This document shows positions 1 to 10,888 of a stretch of 64,000 nt of DNA, piece after piece. The number at the start of each line of letters is the position of its first letter. The first letter of the stretch is position 1. The stretch is taken from NCBI GenBank assembly GCA_018894105.1, contig CM032128.1, forward strand, positions 18,519,001 through 18,583,000. The letters are read 5' to 3'. The stretch comes from Jacaranda mimosifolia (taxonomy: Eukaryota; Streptophyta; Magnoliopsida; Lamiales; Bignoniaceae). The notes below the pieces were generated by a model, which saw nothing but the letters and a program-made list of their open reading frames with translations, had not been told where the DNA came from and made no database searches. The position numbers were made by a program, and so were the translations under genes.

Positions 1-860
1 TCTACAAATTAATAGACAAACTGAAGTGGTAAATAGAACTTTAGGTACTTTATTGTGTGTTGCTGTGGGAAAGAGTCTGAAAAACTTGGGAGGATTGTTT
101 TTCTTTTGTTGAATTCTTTTATAATAGGTGAATACATTCTTCTATAGGTTTTTTACCTTTTGAGATTGTATATGGTTTTAATCCTTTAACGTTTTGGATT
201 TGACGCCTTTGCATTTAAGTGATATTGCTAGCTTAGATGGTGAAAGCAAAGCTGAAAAGGATAAAGCTATACATATGAAGGCATGTGAGATGATTGAAAA
301 GAGAAATAGGTTGATTGCCTGAAGAGTGAATAAGGACCAAAAGTAAGCGATATTTGAACGTGGGTGACTGGGTTTGGGTTCATTTGAGAAAGAAAATCCA
401 ACCTTGATGCTGAAGGAGATTGTCTATTCCAAGTGCTGGAAACAACGCTTACAAGATTGACATTCCAGGTGAATATAAAGTTTTTTGCTACTTTTAATGT
501 TTCTAATCTTTCTCCTTTTGATATGGATTCAGATTCGAGGATGAATCTTTCTGAGGAGGGAAGGACTTATATGAGCACTAGAGGACAAATGATCATTTCG
601 GCGTTGGAGAGAAAAATGTAGATTGCAACATGCCAGTAGGACTTATCATAAGAGCTAGAGCAAAGAGGCTAAAAGATGGCTTTACAAATTTGGCTAAGTC
701 ATTTGTTAAAGATATGCATCAAGAATGGCCTAAGGGAGGGAAGAACAAGTCAAGAAATTAGAAGAATGAAGTTGGACAGCCCATCACCTTATGTTAGTGT
801 ATAGGGCTTGAAAAGTTTCAAGAAGGCCAAAAGAAGTCCCTAACATGTGGAACTCATGGA
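1..860 (+). pseudogene. Chromovirus pol 3' end (integrase C-terminal half), decayed
   Basis: The three frames of the plus strand encode the end of a Ty3/gypsy integrase. It begins inside the catalytic core just before the conserved Glu ([13 protein letters not shown], about 17-55), then a [11 protein letters not shown] block (about 155-190), a region rich in Lys/Glu (about 235-345), and a C-terminal tail with NVSNLSPFD- and MNLSEEG-like blocks (about 495-570). A last basic block (about 650-720) precedes the LTR. Stops and frameshifts break it at least five times. The rest of the element lies left of the window. The same sequence occurs inverted at 2807-3720, so the two are copies of one family. 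Lineage by eye is a CRM/Galadriel-like chromovirus without an obvious chromodomain; that assignment is tentative. Confidence 0.8.
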
Positions 861-873
861 GAAAAGAAGAAGC

Positions 874-1262
874 TGTGTCCAAGTCAAAATTTTATTCCTA
901 ATTGAATTTTGACTTGGATTATTATTAGTAGGCCTAGTCTTTATCTTATTTTAATTAGCATTGCAAGGAGAGTATAATTACTATCTTAAAAATGTGTATG
1001 GCAGATTTTTTTATGAATATTAATTTATTTTCTGCATTTTTCTCTCAAGAAAAACCACTACTTTGCTTGTTGCATCAAGAAATTGAGTAGTCTTTCAAGG
1101 TACTAATTCTTTCTAATGTTTATTCAATTTTTGATTTTCATTCCCAATTATTTCATTTCTAAGATCAAGTATTTTAGGGGTTAAATATGGAGGATTTTTA
1201 TTCTAGAGTTTGTTCAATATCAATTTGTGTATTTGGGGTTTTGGGATCAATATATCCTTAGG
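874..1262 (+). repeat. LTR of the CRM-like family, plus copy
   Basis: It follows a purine-rich tract (GAGAAAAGAAGAAGC, 859-873) that acts as the polypurine tract, and starts TGTGTCCAAG. It carries a decayed TATA region (GAGAGTATAATTA near 970) and a stretch shared with the minus copy (AAAAACCAC...TTGCTTGTTGCATCAAG, about 1051-1080). The minus-strand copy at 2413-2806 has the same order of blocks, including a cleaner TATAAATACTC. The 3' boundary near 1262 is set only by where similarity fades and is uncertain by tens of bases. Length of about 390 bp is short for this kind of element but plausible. Confidence 0.6.
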
Positions 1263-1849
1263 CTTCCTTATCAAACCCACTTGCTCAAAGTAATAATAAT
1301 AATAATATTCTAGGCTTTAGCGCCTTACTGGAGCAAATGATTTCTTTAACCATTAACCAACTTAACCAGATCATTCGTGAAAAAATGTCTACAACTCTTC
1401 ACCAACAAAATCAACAATCTTCATTTCCAATGCCACACCACTCCAAAAGGCCATCTTAACTTGCTAGCCACCCAACAAAAGAAACAATCAAATCCTATAG
1501 AGTCTAAGGCACACTAGCCTCAATTTGAAGTAATGTTTTGTGTGAGCAAATGGGCAAGCATCAACATTCCCTTTGCTATGAAGAAAAAGTGGTAGTTTTA
1601 TTGCCAGAGATACCTAAATCCTATAGTGATGCGATGAATTATAAGGCAAAACGTCCAAAAGACTAGCACAGTAGAAGTTCTAGTACTCATGATAGAGATG
1701 AATTGAAATAAGTCTCTAACTAGCTCCAGCAACTCAATAGGCATTTAGAGGACATTTCTCAATGATAGTCTGATTAATATCCACATGGTGTAGAACTTGC
1801 ATAGCTAAGGAGGAAAGAACAAGGATCTCCTTTATCCCTAATGATCCCT
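1263..1849. other. Spacer without recognisable gene
   Basis: This is the left part of the loop between the two inverted CRM-like copies. It holds a short TAA microsatellite (about 1291-1304) and Gln/Asn-rich, stop-broken reading frames. It may be the upstream part of the gag remnant at 1850-1998, but I see no family motif in it. Confidence 0.4.
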
Positions 1850-1998
1850 AATGAAAGAATAATTTATGATTCAAAAGTTCCAATAAACCTGTCTCGGTAC
1901 GATGGCTCATCTAACCCAAAGTACCTCTTACAGTTCGAGCATATCATGCATCCCATCGACTGCAATTTACGATTTACGGGGGTCATTCAAGCTTGACT
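1850..1998 (+). pseudogene. Retrotransposon gag fragment (Tat/Athila/Ogre-like)
   Basis: One frame reads VPINLSRYDGSSNPKYLLQF followed by EHIMHPIDCN (1877-1970). This resembles the start of the retrotransposon gag domain (a Pro-x-x-x-Tyr-Asp-Gly start, then a D/N-P-x-x-H/L-L-x-x-F block) of Tat/Athila-type Ty3/gypsy elements. In that family the domain continues with a Cys-rich F/L-P-x-x-L segment, and here only the degenerate TGVIQA block (to about 1995) is left before a stop. No other domain of such an element is recognisable nearby. It is an isolated fragment, and the assignment rests on one motif stretch. Confidence 0.5.
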
Positions 1999-1999
1999 A

Positions 2000-2400
2000 A
2001 AAGCGCTTACTCAATGCCAAATCAATGAAAAGAGTCCTAGTCCACCACAACGGAATGCCATTCTTTAAGGCGGAGTTTCTTTCCGGTATTCTATTCACCA
2101 AAAGAGGCTAAGGGATATACCCCTTTTATATCTTTCTCTTTCTGCCATTTTCCCCATGCAGGATACTTGAACAGTCGATTCTTTTTTTTTATGTTATCTC
2201 GGTTCCTTCTACTCCGTCAAAGCCTACTCTTCTATCTTCCATTCGTGCATCTGCTGCTTCCTTATCTTTCTAGTTGCTTCATTCCAGAGTGACTATGATG
2301 TAGTATAGGGAATAATAATAACTGAAAGAAGAGAAAGTGCCATAGTGAGAATGAGCATGATACTGAAGTTTATCTTCTGTTGGTTGATATTGAGCACCTA
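2000..2400. other. Unassigned spacer, C/T-rich and higher in GC than its surroundings
   Basis: The stretch has no retrotransposon motif that I can recognise. It includes a GGCGGAGTTTCTTTCCGG-type segment (about 2070-2090) and a pyrimidine-rich run (about 2120-2290). Its base composition differs from the AT-rich flanks and is reminiscent of plant organellar insertions, but this is only an impression. No tRNA, rRNA or organellar gene could be recognised. Confidence 0.3.
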
Positions 2401-2412
2401 ATCTGATGCAGA

Positions 2413-2806
2413 ACCTCAAGGATATATTAATCCTGAAACTCCAAACACACAAATTGATATTAAATGAACCATAGAATAAAACCCCTCGGTATTGAACCCC
2501 TAAGATACCTGATCTTAGAAATGCAAATAATTGGGAATAAGAATTAGAAAATTGAATAAACAGTAGCAGGAATTAGTACCTTGAAAGAACCTATTCAATT
2601 TCTTGATGCAACAAGCAAAGTTGTGGTTTTTCTTGAGAGAAAAACGCAGAAAATAATTCAAAATTCATCAAAATCTTCCATACATGTTTTTAAAAGAGTA
2701 TTTATACTCTCCTTTCAAGCCCTAATTAAAATAAGATGTAAACTAAGCCTACAAATAATAGTCCAAGCTCAAATCTAATTTGAATAAGAGTTTCACTTGG
2801 TCAAAA
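2413..2806 (-). repeat. 3' LTR of the minus-strand CRM-like element
   Basis: Read on the minus strand it follows the purine tract GAGAAAAGAAGAAG (2807-2820) and contains a TATAAATACTC promoter-like box (about 2699-2710), then the shared block with GTTGCATCAAG. It is the inverted homologue of 874-1262. On the reverse strand it lies directly after the 3' end of the pol remnant (2807-4360), so it is the 3' LTR of that element. I found no matching 5' LTR upstream of the gag start at 17104. The outer boundary is approximate. Confidence 0.65.
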
Positions 2807-4360
2807 CTTCTTCTTTTCTCAGCGAGTCCCATATGTTTGGGAATTATTTTGGCCTTCTTGGGCCTTTTCAAGCCTTATACACCAAGCATAAAGTGATGGG
2901 CTATCCAACTTCATTCTTTTGGCTTTTTGACATATTCTTCCCTTTCTTAGCTTATTCTTGATGCATCTTTTTAACAAATGACTTAGCCAAATTTGCAAAG
3001 CCATTTTTTAGCCTCTTTGCTTTTGCTTTTGCTTTTGTGATAGGTCCCATTGGCAGGTTGCAATCTCCATTTTGATCTCCAATGCCGAAATAATCATCTT
3101 ACCCTGCAGTGCCTCCAATGCTCATATCAATCCCTCCCTCATCTGAAAGATTCATCCTCAAATCTGAATCTAAATCAACAAAAGAAAGATCAGAAACATT
3201 AAAAGTAGCAGAAACTTTATACTCACCTGAAATGTCAATCTTGTAAGCATTATCATTAATTTTTTCCAGCACTTGGAATAGACCATTTCCTCTAGCATCA
3301 AGCTTGGATTTTCTTTGATTTAGAAACATTTCCGTTCTCAAATGAACCCAAACCCAGTCACCAGGTTCAAATATTACTTGCTACCACCCCTTATTCACTC
3401 TTTGGGTAGTCAATATGTTTCTCATTTCAATCATCTCACGTGCCTTCATATGTATAGTTTTAACCTTTTCAACCTTGCTTTCACCATCTAAATTAGCAAT
3501 ATCACTCAAAGGCAAAAGAGTCAAAGCCAAAATAGTTAAAGGATTAAAACCATATACAATTTCAAAAGGTGAAAAACCTGTAAAATGATGCATTGACCTA
3601 TATAAGCAAATTCAATGAAAGGCAAACAATCCTCCCAAGTTTTCAAATTCTTTCCTAATACAACACGCAACAAGGTACCTAAAGTTCTATTATCACTTCA
3701 ATTTGTCCATTAGTTTGTGGATGACAAGTAGTAGAATACAAAAGTTTAGTACCTAACTTACTCTACAAAACCTTCTAAAAGTGGCTTAAGAACTTAACAT
3801 CCCTATCAGAAACAATAGATCTAGGGACACCGTGCAATCTAACAATTTCTCTAAAGAACAAATCAGCAATATTAGTGGAATCATCAGTTTTATGACAAGC
3901 AATAAAGTGTGCTATCTTGTTGAATCTATCAACCACAACAAATATAATATCTCTACCTTTCCTAGTTCTAGGCAAATCGAGCACAAAATCTATAGAAATA
4001 TCAACCCAAAGTGTAGTAGAAATAGGTAATGGTGTATACAATCCATGAGGCATAAACTCATATTTAACTTGATTACATGCAATAAATTTAGAATACACTT
4101 TCTCAACATCTTTTTTCATACCAGGCCAACAGAAATGCTCACTCAAAACATCTAAAGTCTTATGCACATAACAAACTAGCAACTCACGCACAAAACAAAC
4201 AGGGACACAAATTCTATTACCACAAAATAGAAAACCTTCATGTCACCACGCTCACATGTAATATACAAGTCAGCATCAGTTGCATACATATCTTTAAATT
4301 GCTCAAATCCTAACAACTTAGATGTAAGTGTAGTGATTAAAGCATATCTCCTTGACAATG
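2807..4360 (-). pseudogene. Integrase and C-terminal tail of the CRM-like element
   Basis: On the reverse strand, 4355-4180 begins with SRRYALITTL, the residues that follow RNase H in these polyproteins. At 4191-3775 comes the integrase: the end of the zinc-binding domain ([13 protein letters not shown], one Cys of the CxxC apparently lost), then the core with first Asp ([13 protein letters not shown]), HKTDD, and second Asp (SDRDVKFL). The Glu region (about 3720-3660) is frameshifted. At 3593-3381 the [11 protein letters not shown] block follows, and at 3341-3099 the NDNAYKIDISGEY to MNLSDEGG tail. Frameshifts separate these parts, so no functional integrase is encoded. The upstream end is cut exactly by the Tekay-like insertion. 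Confidence 0.85.
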
Positions 4361-7247
4361 TGTAACACCCCTAAAATTTGGTATTTTGGAAATATAAGGG
4401 TTTAGAAATTCAGGAATTGGTTGGTCAGATTTTAAGGCTCAAAAAGTAATGAAAATGACTTAATTTCAAGGAAGTTGGAAATTTTGGGGTCAAATTGCAA
4501 TTTACAAAGACTTGATTGGACCACATTCTTGAAAGTTGATGGTTTGAATGGAAAACTCCTAGTCAACTAGGGTCAAGGCTTTATTTGACATATTGATGGG
4601 GCTCAATTAAATAACCAAACCAGCTGAGGGGTTGAATTGCAATTTCAAAAAAAATTAGATTTAATAAAAACATTTTTTTTCTTCCTAATTTCATTTCATC
4701 TCTTCCTCACCATCACCGCTTTACCCCTCTTCACCTCTCTTCCTTCTCTCATCGGTGACCACTTGTCAGTGACTTTCTTCTATACCCAACCTCACCAACC
4801 ACCTTTCCTCACCCCATCACCCTATCACCACCACTACATGCACACACAAACTCCCATGACCACCACCATTTTGGGACTGAGAAGTTGGCCATAGTGATCC
4901 ACAATGAGGCTGCAATGGAAGAATTCTAGGTAGCTTTTTTGGGAGTCTGTAGCACGGAGAGCACACCAGTAACCTTGCATTAAAGTTTAGCACGACGAAC
5001 AGTGGTGGAAGAGGAGTTACAATCACGACGGTGGAAAAGTGGTGTTGACGGTTTTGGCTTCAGTTGAAGGCTATCGAGGCTTCAAAATTGAAAACAAGTT
5101 GGAGATTTGGACTCAAGAGGAGAAAAGGCGAAGAACGGTGGTGGTTTAGCAATTTTCTAATGGTGGTGGCGGGATGACAGTTTTCTCCCTTCGACGTGAT
5201 GTACACATCCATGTGTTTGGTTTGTGAATCTGAGGTCTCATTGAGTGGTTTGTGGTAAAGGATTGGAAGAAAGAGTTTTGTTGTATATATATATGCATAT
5301 GTTGTACCTTCTTATTAAGCTTGTATCCATGCCAAGAATAGGAATTTGGGATGAATGATATACCTATATATATGTGTTGATTCCCATGTAAAGGAATATT
5401 GATTTGCGGACCTAGAATTATCCTGCAAAATGCCAAAAATGGATTTAATGATGGTATTGAGGATTATATTATGAGATTAAATGATATTTGATTAGGGTTG
5501 ATTATGTAAGGAATTGAATCATAATTGTGTGGTTTAGGATAATGATATGGCATGACCATGACCTTGTGAGCAAAGAACGAGATATCATATTATTTTAGAA
5601 TCGATATGGACCGTCATGGTTAAATCTAGCAATGTTGATTTATTGGAGAATCTTGTAAAGATGCTATTAAATCTATATCATTATGCTAGTAGATAAATTA
5701 ATGACATCAGAATGCTTGTGATGCAAATTCTAGAAGTCTATTAGAGTTGAACGAGAAATTTGATTATGGAATATTATTTTGAATAGGTGACGACGACATA
5801 GGTCCCACGGAGTAGTAAGCGGCGACAACTTCTTTTTGGGATACTGGAGGTGAGGGTCTGCTAATCTGGCACGTCATTTCACTTTTTGGTATTTGTGATG
5901 AACCCCTGTGAAGGTTACTGTTTCTGAACTGATTGTACTGTTATTGAAATTCGTGATCTGTTAAGATCTCTTTGATATTCTGTTATCTGATCCAAACACC
6001 CCTGTGAGGGTCATTTCTGTTATGATTCTATTTACTATTTGTTCTGGTGCCTAGAATGTTTATCTCATATATGTTATATATTCGTTCTATTATCTGTCCA
6101 GTTATCTGTACTGTTTTGATATCCGACAGTCCTATTATTCGATTGTTCCGCTATACTGTCTATTCTGCTATCTGCCTGTTATAACATCTGTACTGTCTAT
6201 ACTGTTACTATTTGCCTTTTCGGCATTATCATTATCTAGTATTAATGGTGTGCTAGGGATTTCCCCCCGGGCATCTGCTACTATTTATTTATCTGTTACT
6301 GAGTGGAGAACTAAATAGCCAAAGGCTTGACTGGTACGCAAGGGATTTCTCCCTTGGTATCAATGGTACGCTTGGGATTTCCCCATAGGCATCACAGGGC
6401 ATGGGATACGTAAGGGATTTCCCCCATGGTATCAATGGTATGCTAGGAATTTCCCCCTAGGTATCAGGCAGTGCGCTAGAGATTTTCCCCTGGGTATTGT
6501 TGTGTGCTGCACGCTTCGTATGGGCACAACCATGCGCCAAGCTACCATGCTTTGGCAATACTTTCTGATTGTCTGGTATAAGGATAGTTTGGTATGCATA
6601 ACTGGTTATATTTTGTTGGAATGCATATACTTCATGTTTGCTTTATTTGATTATTTTCTATTTGTCTGAAATCTGTTCATGGGCAATAAGGCAAGAGAGT
6701 TTTCTATTTTGCTATTGATACTATCTAATTCTGACTCTGTCTTGTTTTGTATGTTTAATTGATTTGATTGTAAATTTTGATCTGTTGAGTTGATGTTTCC
6801 TTAATAGATCTCTACTGTTGTCTTATTATTATCCCTCACTAAGTCCTTTGGGACTTATCCTCCTATATTATACTATTTGTACAGACACGTATATGTGATG
6901 TAAAGTACATTCTGAGCTGGAAGCTTGAAGGATGTGTTTTGCAGTAGCACTTGGATATGTATATGTGCCTAGGTCTCATTTGAACTCATGGTTTTCTTAA
7001 CTTAGAATGTTTGTGGTATGTAAGTTTGAATTGTGATCTCGAGTATGTAAATAATATGAATTATGATTAGAGACAACTTATGGCATGTACTTAAGAGATT
7101 ATGAACCTATTTAGTTAAATATGTTGATGTTTATTGTGATAGGTTTTGAATGGTTATTATGGGCCTTATCTGATGAATGAGTTTGATAGGTTAAGACTGA
7201 ACTGTGCAGTATCTCATCTTCAGGGTTACCCTGAGTGGGGTGCTATA
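4361..7247 (+). repeat. 5' LTR of the Tekay-like element
   Basis: It begins TGTAACACCC and ends GGGGTGCTATA, with the final CA mutated to TA. It includes a CT-rich block near 4680-4860, a TATATATATGCATATG promoter-like run (about 5285-5300), CCCCTGTGA(A/G)GGT repeats (about 5905 and 6000), an array of GGGATTTCCCC motifs (6247-6510) and a CCTCACTAAGTCCTTTGGGAC block (about 6835-6853) of the kind found near the RNA 3' end of Del/Tekay LTRs. The whole 2.9 kb aligns block by block with 10889-13755. Short open frames inside it (for example 4637-4894) are not genes. Confidence 0.9.
6247..6510 (+). repeat. Array of six GGGATTTCCC hairpin motifs in the 5' LTR
   Basis: A degenerate unit of the form (T/A)(C/G)GCTAGGGATTTCCCC followed by (T/G)GG(T/C)ATC occurs near 6251, 6334, 6368, 6406, 6438 and 6474. 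Each unit can fold on itself (CTAGGG against CCCCTAG around an ATTT loop). Spacing is irregular, about 32-83 bp. The same array occurs in the 3' LTR. Confidence 0.75.
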
Positions 7248-7252
7248 GAAGG

Positions 7253-7264
7253 TGGCATCAGAGC
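7253..7264 (+). other. Primer-binding site (tRNA-iMet)
   Basis: TGGCATCAGAGC follows the end of the 5' LTR by five bases. It differs from the plant initiator-methionine primer-binding site TGGTATCAGAGC by one base. Confidence 0.85.
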
Positions 7265-9419
7265 ATAGGTTTTGATGACCTAGGTGAACTTGGGAATGAT
7301 TATTGTGACTAGAATTTATGGATTTACTAGAGGTTGAATTTAAGTTAGAAAGCATCTAGGATGCGAATACTTGGGACAAAGAAGACCTAAGTTATTATGG
7401 GATCTGATCCTAGGATATGACTCTCGAGAAGTGGAATTTACGATTAGTAGAGAGTAAGTTTGATTTTGGAAATACTTCAGATGCGTATGGTCGAGGTAAG
7501 GAATACCTGAGTCATGTCAGGATATGATTTTGGAATGTGAAATCTTGGGATATGAATATGAGATTTTATATTAAACTTGAACGTGAGATTGAATCAAAAA
7601 TGAACTTTTGGGATAACGCTCGATGTTAAGGATATGAGTACCTTAGGACAAACAATTCCTGCTATGTACTTATGGAAGAAAAATTTAGGTATGTAGAGAT
7701 ATAGGAAAGGAATTATCGCAAGTAATATTGCATTTGAGGATGTCAACTAGGTTGGTTGATAGTTTACATATTCTTAGGAACTTCTAGGGTTCTACCCTAT
7801 CAATCCTTGAAAGAATCTGATAAGTAAAACATAAATGTTTAAATTAAGGATTGACACAATAGTAGTAAAAGTTTGACAAAACACACCAAGTTGGGAAAAT
7901 ATAATATATTCTTCCTCATAAGCTAGCTAACCTATAATGAACACTAAGGTTTGTTTAAGATCGAGACTAAGGATGCGATACGGTGCCTAGAAATTGCCCG
8001 TATTGTTAGGATTGACTTATAATGATCTTATTGGGAACCTTTTGAATTGAGGAAATAGCCATATTACATAGGTGTTTAGGCTATGATCTCCTGGATATCT
8101 AAGAAAATGATTTTTCTAGGTCATGGATGATTAAGCACGACCACACAATATATCAAGTACAAGTTCTTGGGGTTTATTTGATTGGTATCAGTAAGTGCAT
8201 TGATGAGATCAACCAAGGAAATGCTAGATGCATATATGCTTTGTAAAGAAAAATTGGACATACGAGGATAATCTCGTATGCCTTGGGAAAAACCTAAGTC
8301 ATAGAACATCCTATCTTGCTTATGTTTAGGAGTATTGAAATGATGATTGCTTTAATGATACAGAAATATCATATAAAAGGGGAAGACAAGAGGTTCTTGT
8401 CGATTGTGGAATAACTGGTAAGATTTGAATTAGATCAATCTAGGAATGACAAACACTTTAGGTTTAAAGGCAAAATTTATGTATACTTGATGATTGGCGA
8501 GATAAGTAAAGGATAGATATAAGTATAATCGAGATAAAGGGAACAGGTAGTTGAAAGTACTATATAAGTTTTAAACGCCAGAGATAAGTTTGATCCGACA
8601 TATTTTGATCATATCTAGTATGTGAGTGTGAACTTATGGTAAACTTAGACATTGGATATTATTGGGATTTGTGACCGAGCTTTTGTTTAGGTTAGTTTGA
8701 GTAGGAATATTAGGTACTTTGGGTATTGCGGAATTCTTGTGTCAATTGAGGATTTAAGATGAATGTGATTAGTTAATGACAAAGAAGATGAGTTTATGGA
8801 CCTAGTATAGGAGGCACGGTCGGCAAGTCAGTATGAGACTACTTTTAGCCAACCAATACAATATGCTCCCTACATACAAGATAATGAAAGTCGACTGACC
8901 CGACGGTTCATATAGGGACTGCGATTGAAATTAAGAAGAGGTCTGGCTACTTGCAAATTGCCAAACTTCAATCAAGCAGTAAGCAAGGCACTGCAACTTG
9001 AGTTAGAGCTGCACAAAATTTGATAAAAATTGAGGATAGGGGCCAAAAGGAAAAGATGCACCTCGGTGGGCAAAGAAATACTGGAAGAAAACAACCAAAG
9101 CTTTGGGTTAGAAACACTGCCCAACAAACCCTTCAATCTGACAAGATCACAAATTTAACTCAAGAAAATGGACGAACGCATAGTGAGTTTTAAAGATCAC
9201 TTAACCATGAGAAGTCAAATTGTTGGGAAAAACAAGGCAGATGCATGGGCTATGGAAGCGATTGACATTTCTTGGAAAATTGCCCTAGAAGAAGAGGCCT
9301 AACACCTGCAGGAAAAAGGAAAACAAATGGCAGAAAAAATGGGGAATAAAGGATGCATGCTTGTGTCTATGCCTTAACAGAAGTAGAAGCATCGGATCTC
9401 AATGAGGTGATAGAAAGTA
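7265..9419 (+). other. Leader and decayed gag region of the Tekay-like element, no recognisable gene
   Basis: More than 2 kb with stops in all frames. From 7270 to about 8700 it is rich in repeated (A/G)GGATATGA-type phrases but gives no protein match I can name. From about 8820 to 9310 some Lys/Gln-rich frames might be gag debris (an A-rich coding-like composition), but no CCHC knuckle or gag motif could be placed. Confidence 0.4.
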
Positions 9420-9730
9420 TGGTTTCTATTTTTGAAATATATGGTAATGTCTTATGTGATCCTGGTGTTTTACATGCATTCGTTCCTATTGCATTTCCTC
9501 GAACTAAATGTGCAACCCGTGACTATGGCTTATTGAATAGAAGCTCAGATACTATGAATTGGGATTGCTAAGATGACGATTGGGGACATAGTATATTTAA
9601 CCAATCTCACACAAATGCTCATCCAAGAGTACAAAGTGATACTCGGAAGGGAATGGATATATATTCATCAGGCACATGTGAACTATTGCACCAAATGCAT
9701 CCTTCTTGGAGATGAGATACCAATGCCATA
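9420..9730 (+). pseudogene. Retroviral-type protease remnant of the Tekay-like element
   Basis: In one frame (about 9425-9560) the sequence gives GNVLCDPGVLHAFVPIAF, matching the family's active-site block in which D-S/T-G is followed by a x-H-S/A-F-V/I segment. Here D-S/T-G reads D-P-G. After a frameshift near 9570 the next conserved block appears (VILGREWIYIHQAHVNYCTK, about 9630-9705), corresponding to the ILGMDWL-x-x-H-x-A/V-x-x-D/N-C block of chromoviral proteases. The enzyme would cleave the Gag-Pol polyprotein, but this copy is broken by a frameshift and an altered active site. Gag debris lies upstream and RT debris downstream, as expected. Confidence 0.65.
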
Positions 9731-10009
9731 ACGCTTTTTGTAGATAATGCCTCCCAAATGCCAGTTATATCTGTGCTAGAGATCAAAAAAATTTTGAGGG
9801 AAAGCGGGCAAGAATCCTTGGTGTATCTTATCAATAAACCCTGAGATCCAGCGTAAAGTTGAGGTAGCGGAATACCTAAAGTATTACCAAAAAAAGTGAG
9901 ATCAATACCCCTACCCCACGTAGAAGATTTACTTGACCTTCTGTAGGGACAAGAATCTTCTCAAAGCTGGAGTTGAAGTGAGAGTACTACCAGCAAAAAG
10001 ACCATTTAA

Positions 10010-10800
10010 AGCACTTACACATGATTCTTGGAGCCTTGAGAAAGAGCATCAGTTGTATGCAAATTTGGTAAGTGCAAATAATGGATAGAAAATATGGCTT
10101 TTCTTAGATGTATCATATCCCAAGATAGGGCAGAGGTTGATTCCTCTAAGATAGAGGCAGTAGTTAACTGGAAAAGACTGGGGAACATGGCAGAAGTTCA
10201 TAGTTTTCTGAGTCTTGTCAGCTATTAATGAAGATTTATGTAGAACTTTTCCAAAATAGCTGACATGTTTACTAAATTAACTCAGATAGGTCAATAATTT
10301 GACCAGAATGAAGATATGAACATGAGATAATGTTGATGGATGGAAATTCTAGCAGACTATGATTCTTCCATCACCTCCCACCCAAAAAGGCAAAAGTAGT
10401 GGCCAATGCTTTAAGCCGAGGGGCTGAAATGGCTAACTTATTAGCAGCAGAATCATCAAAAAGCCTAAAAAATGGGTGATGTGTTAAAATTACTACAACG
10501 AGTCGGATTGCAGAGATAAGTGCTATTCGAATCATAGGATGAAATGCGACGAGCCCTAAGTCAAAGATATATGGATGCAGAAATTGAAGGAAAGATTGAA
10601 GTTTTTGGAGAATTTGAGTTCAATACCGAGCAAAGGTATTCTTTTGTTCCAAAAGAAATAGATGTGTCAAAAGAAAAGTAAAAGGGAGATTGTTAGATGA
10701 GGCACATAAGTCAAGATATACGATGCATCGGAGAGGTATGAAGATGTATCAGGACTTGAAGAAGCAATCCTGGCAGAATATAATGAAAAGAGAATATAGA
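10010..10800 (+). pseudogene. RT, RNase H and integrase fragments of the Tekay-like element
   Basis: Three pieces of pol survive in the correct order. At about 10035-10310 is the C-terminal part of the reverse transcriptase (KEHQLYAN, then SKIEAVVNWKR and a VHSFLSLVSY block), downstream of the catalytic palm, which is missing. At about 10378-10450 is the RNase H C-terminus (KAKVVANALSRGAEMANLLA). At about 10600-10800 is the N-terminal zinc-binding part of integrase (LLDEAHKSRYTMHRRGMKMY then QDLKKQSWQNIMKRE), retaining the two His (H10703-type and H of TMH). The integrase core, C-terminal domain and any chromodomain are deleted: the sequence jumps from the zinc domain straight to the polypurine tract region. 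Confidence 0.8.
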
Positions 10801-10875
10801 TTGACTGATCTAATCTATTTATTTTCTATCAATCGAAACAGTACTCAGATGAGAATTTGGGGACCAGATTCTTTT

Positions 10876-10888
10876 AAGGGGAGAGGTA
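10876..10888 (+). other. Polypurine tract of the Tekay-like element
   Basis: AAGGGGAGAGGTA directly precedes the 3' LTR. The sequence just upstream (TTTGGGGACCAGATTCTTTT) is shared with two other gypsy elements in the window, before 24124 and before 63843. Confidence 0.85.

Noticed and set aside
4637..4894. Open frame of 85 codons, Leu/Thr/Pro/His-rich
   Set aside because: It lies inside the 5' LTR, the homologous 3' LTR lacks it in the same frame, and composition follows a CT-rich repeat.
6247..6510. Regularly repeated short units, CRISPR-like at first sight
   Set aside because: Spacers are irregular, units are degenerate, both LTRs carry them, and the genome is a plant.
7253..7264. Initiator tRNA-like sequence
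   Set aside because: It is only the 12-base primer-binding site complement; no tRNA cloverleaf is present.
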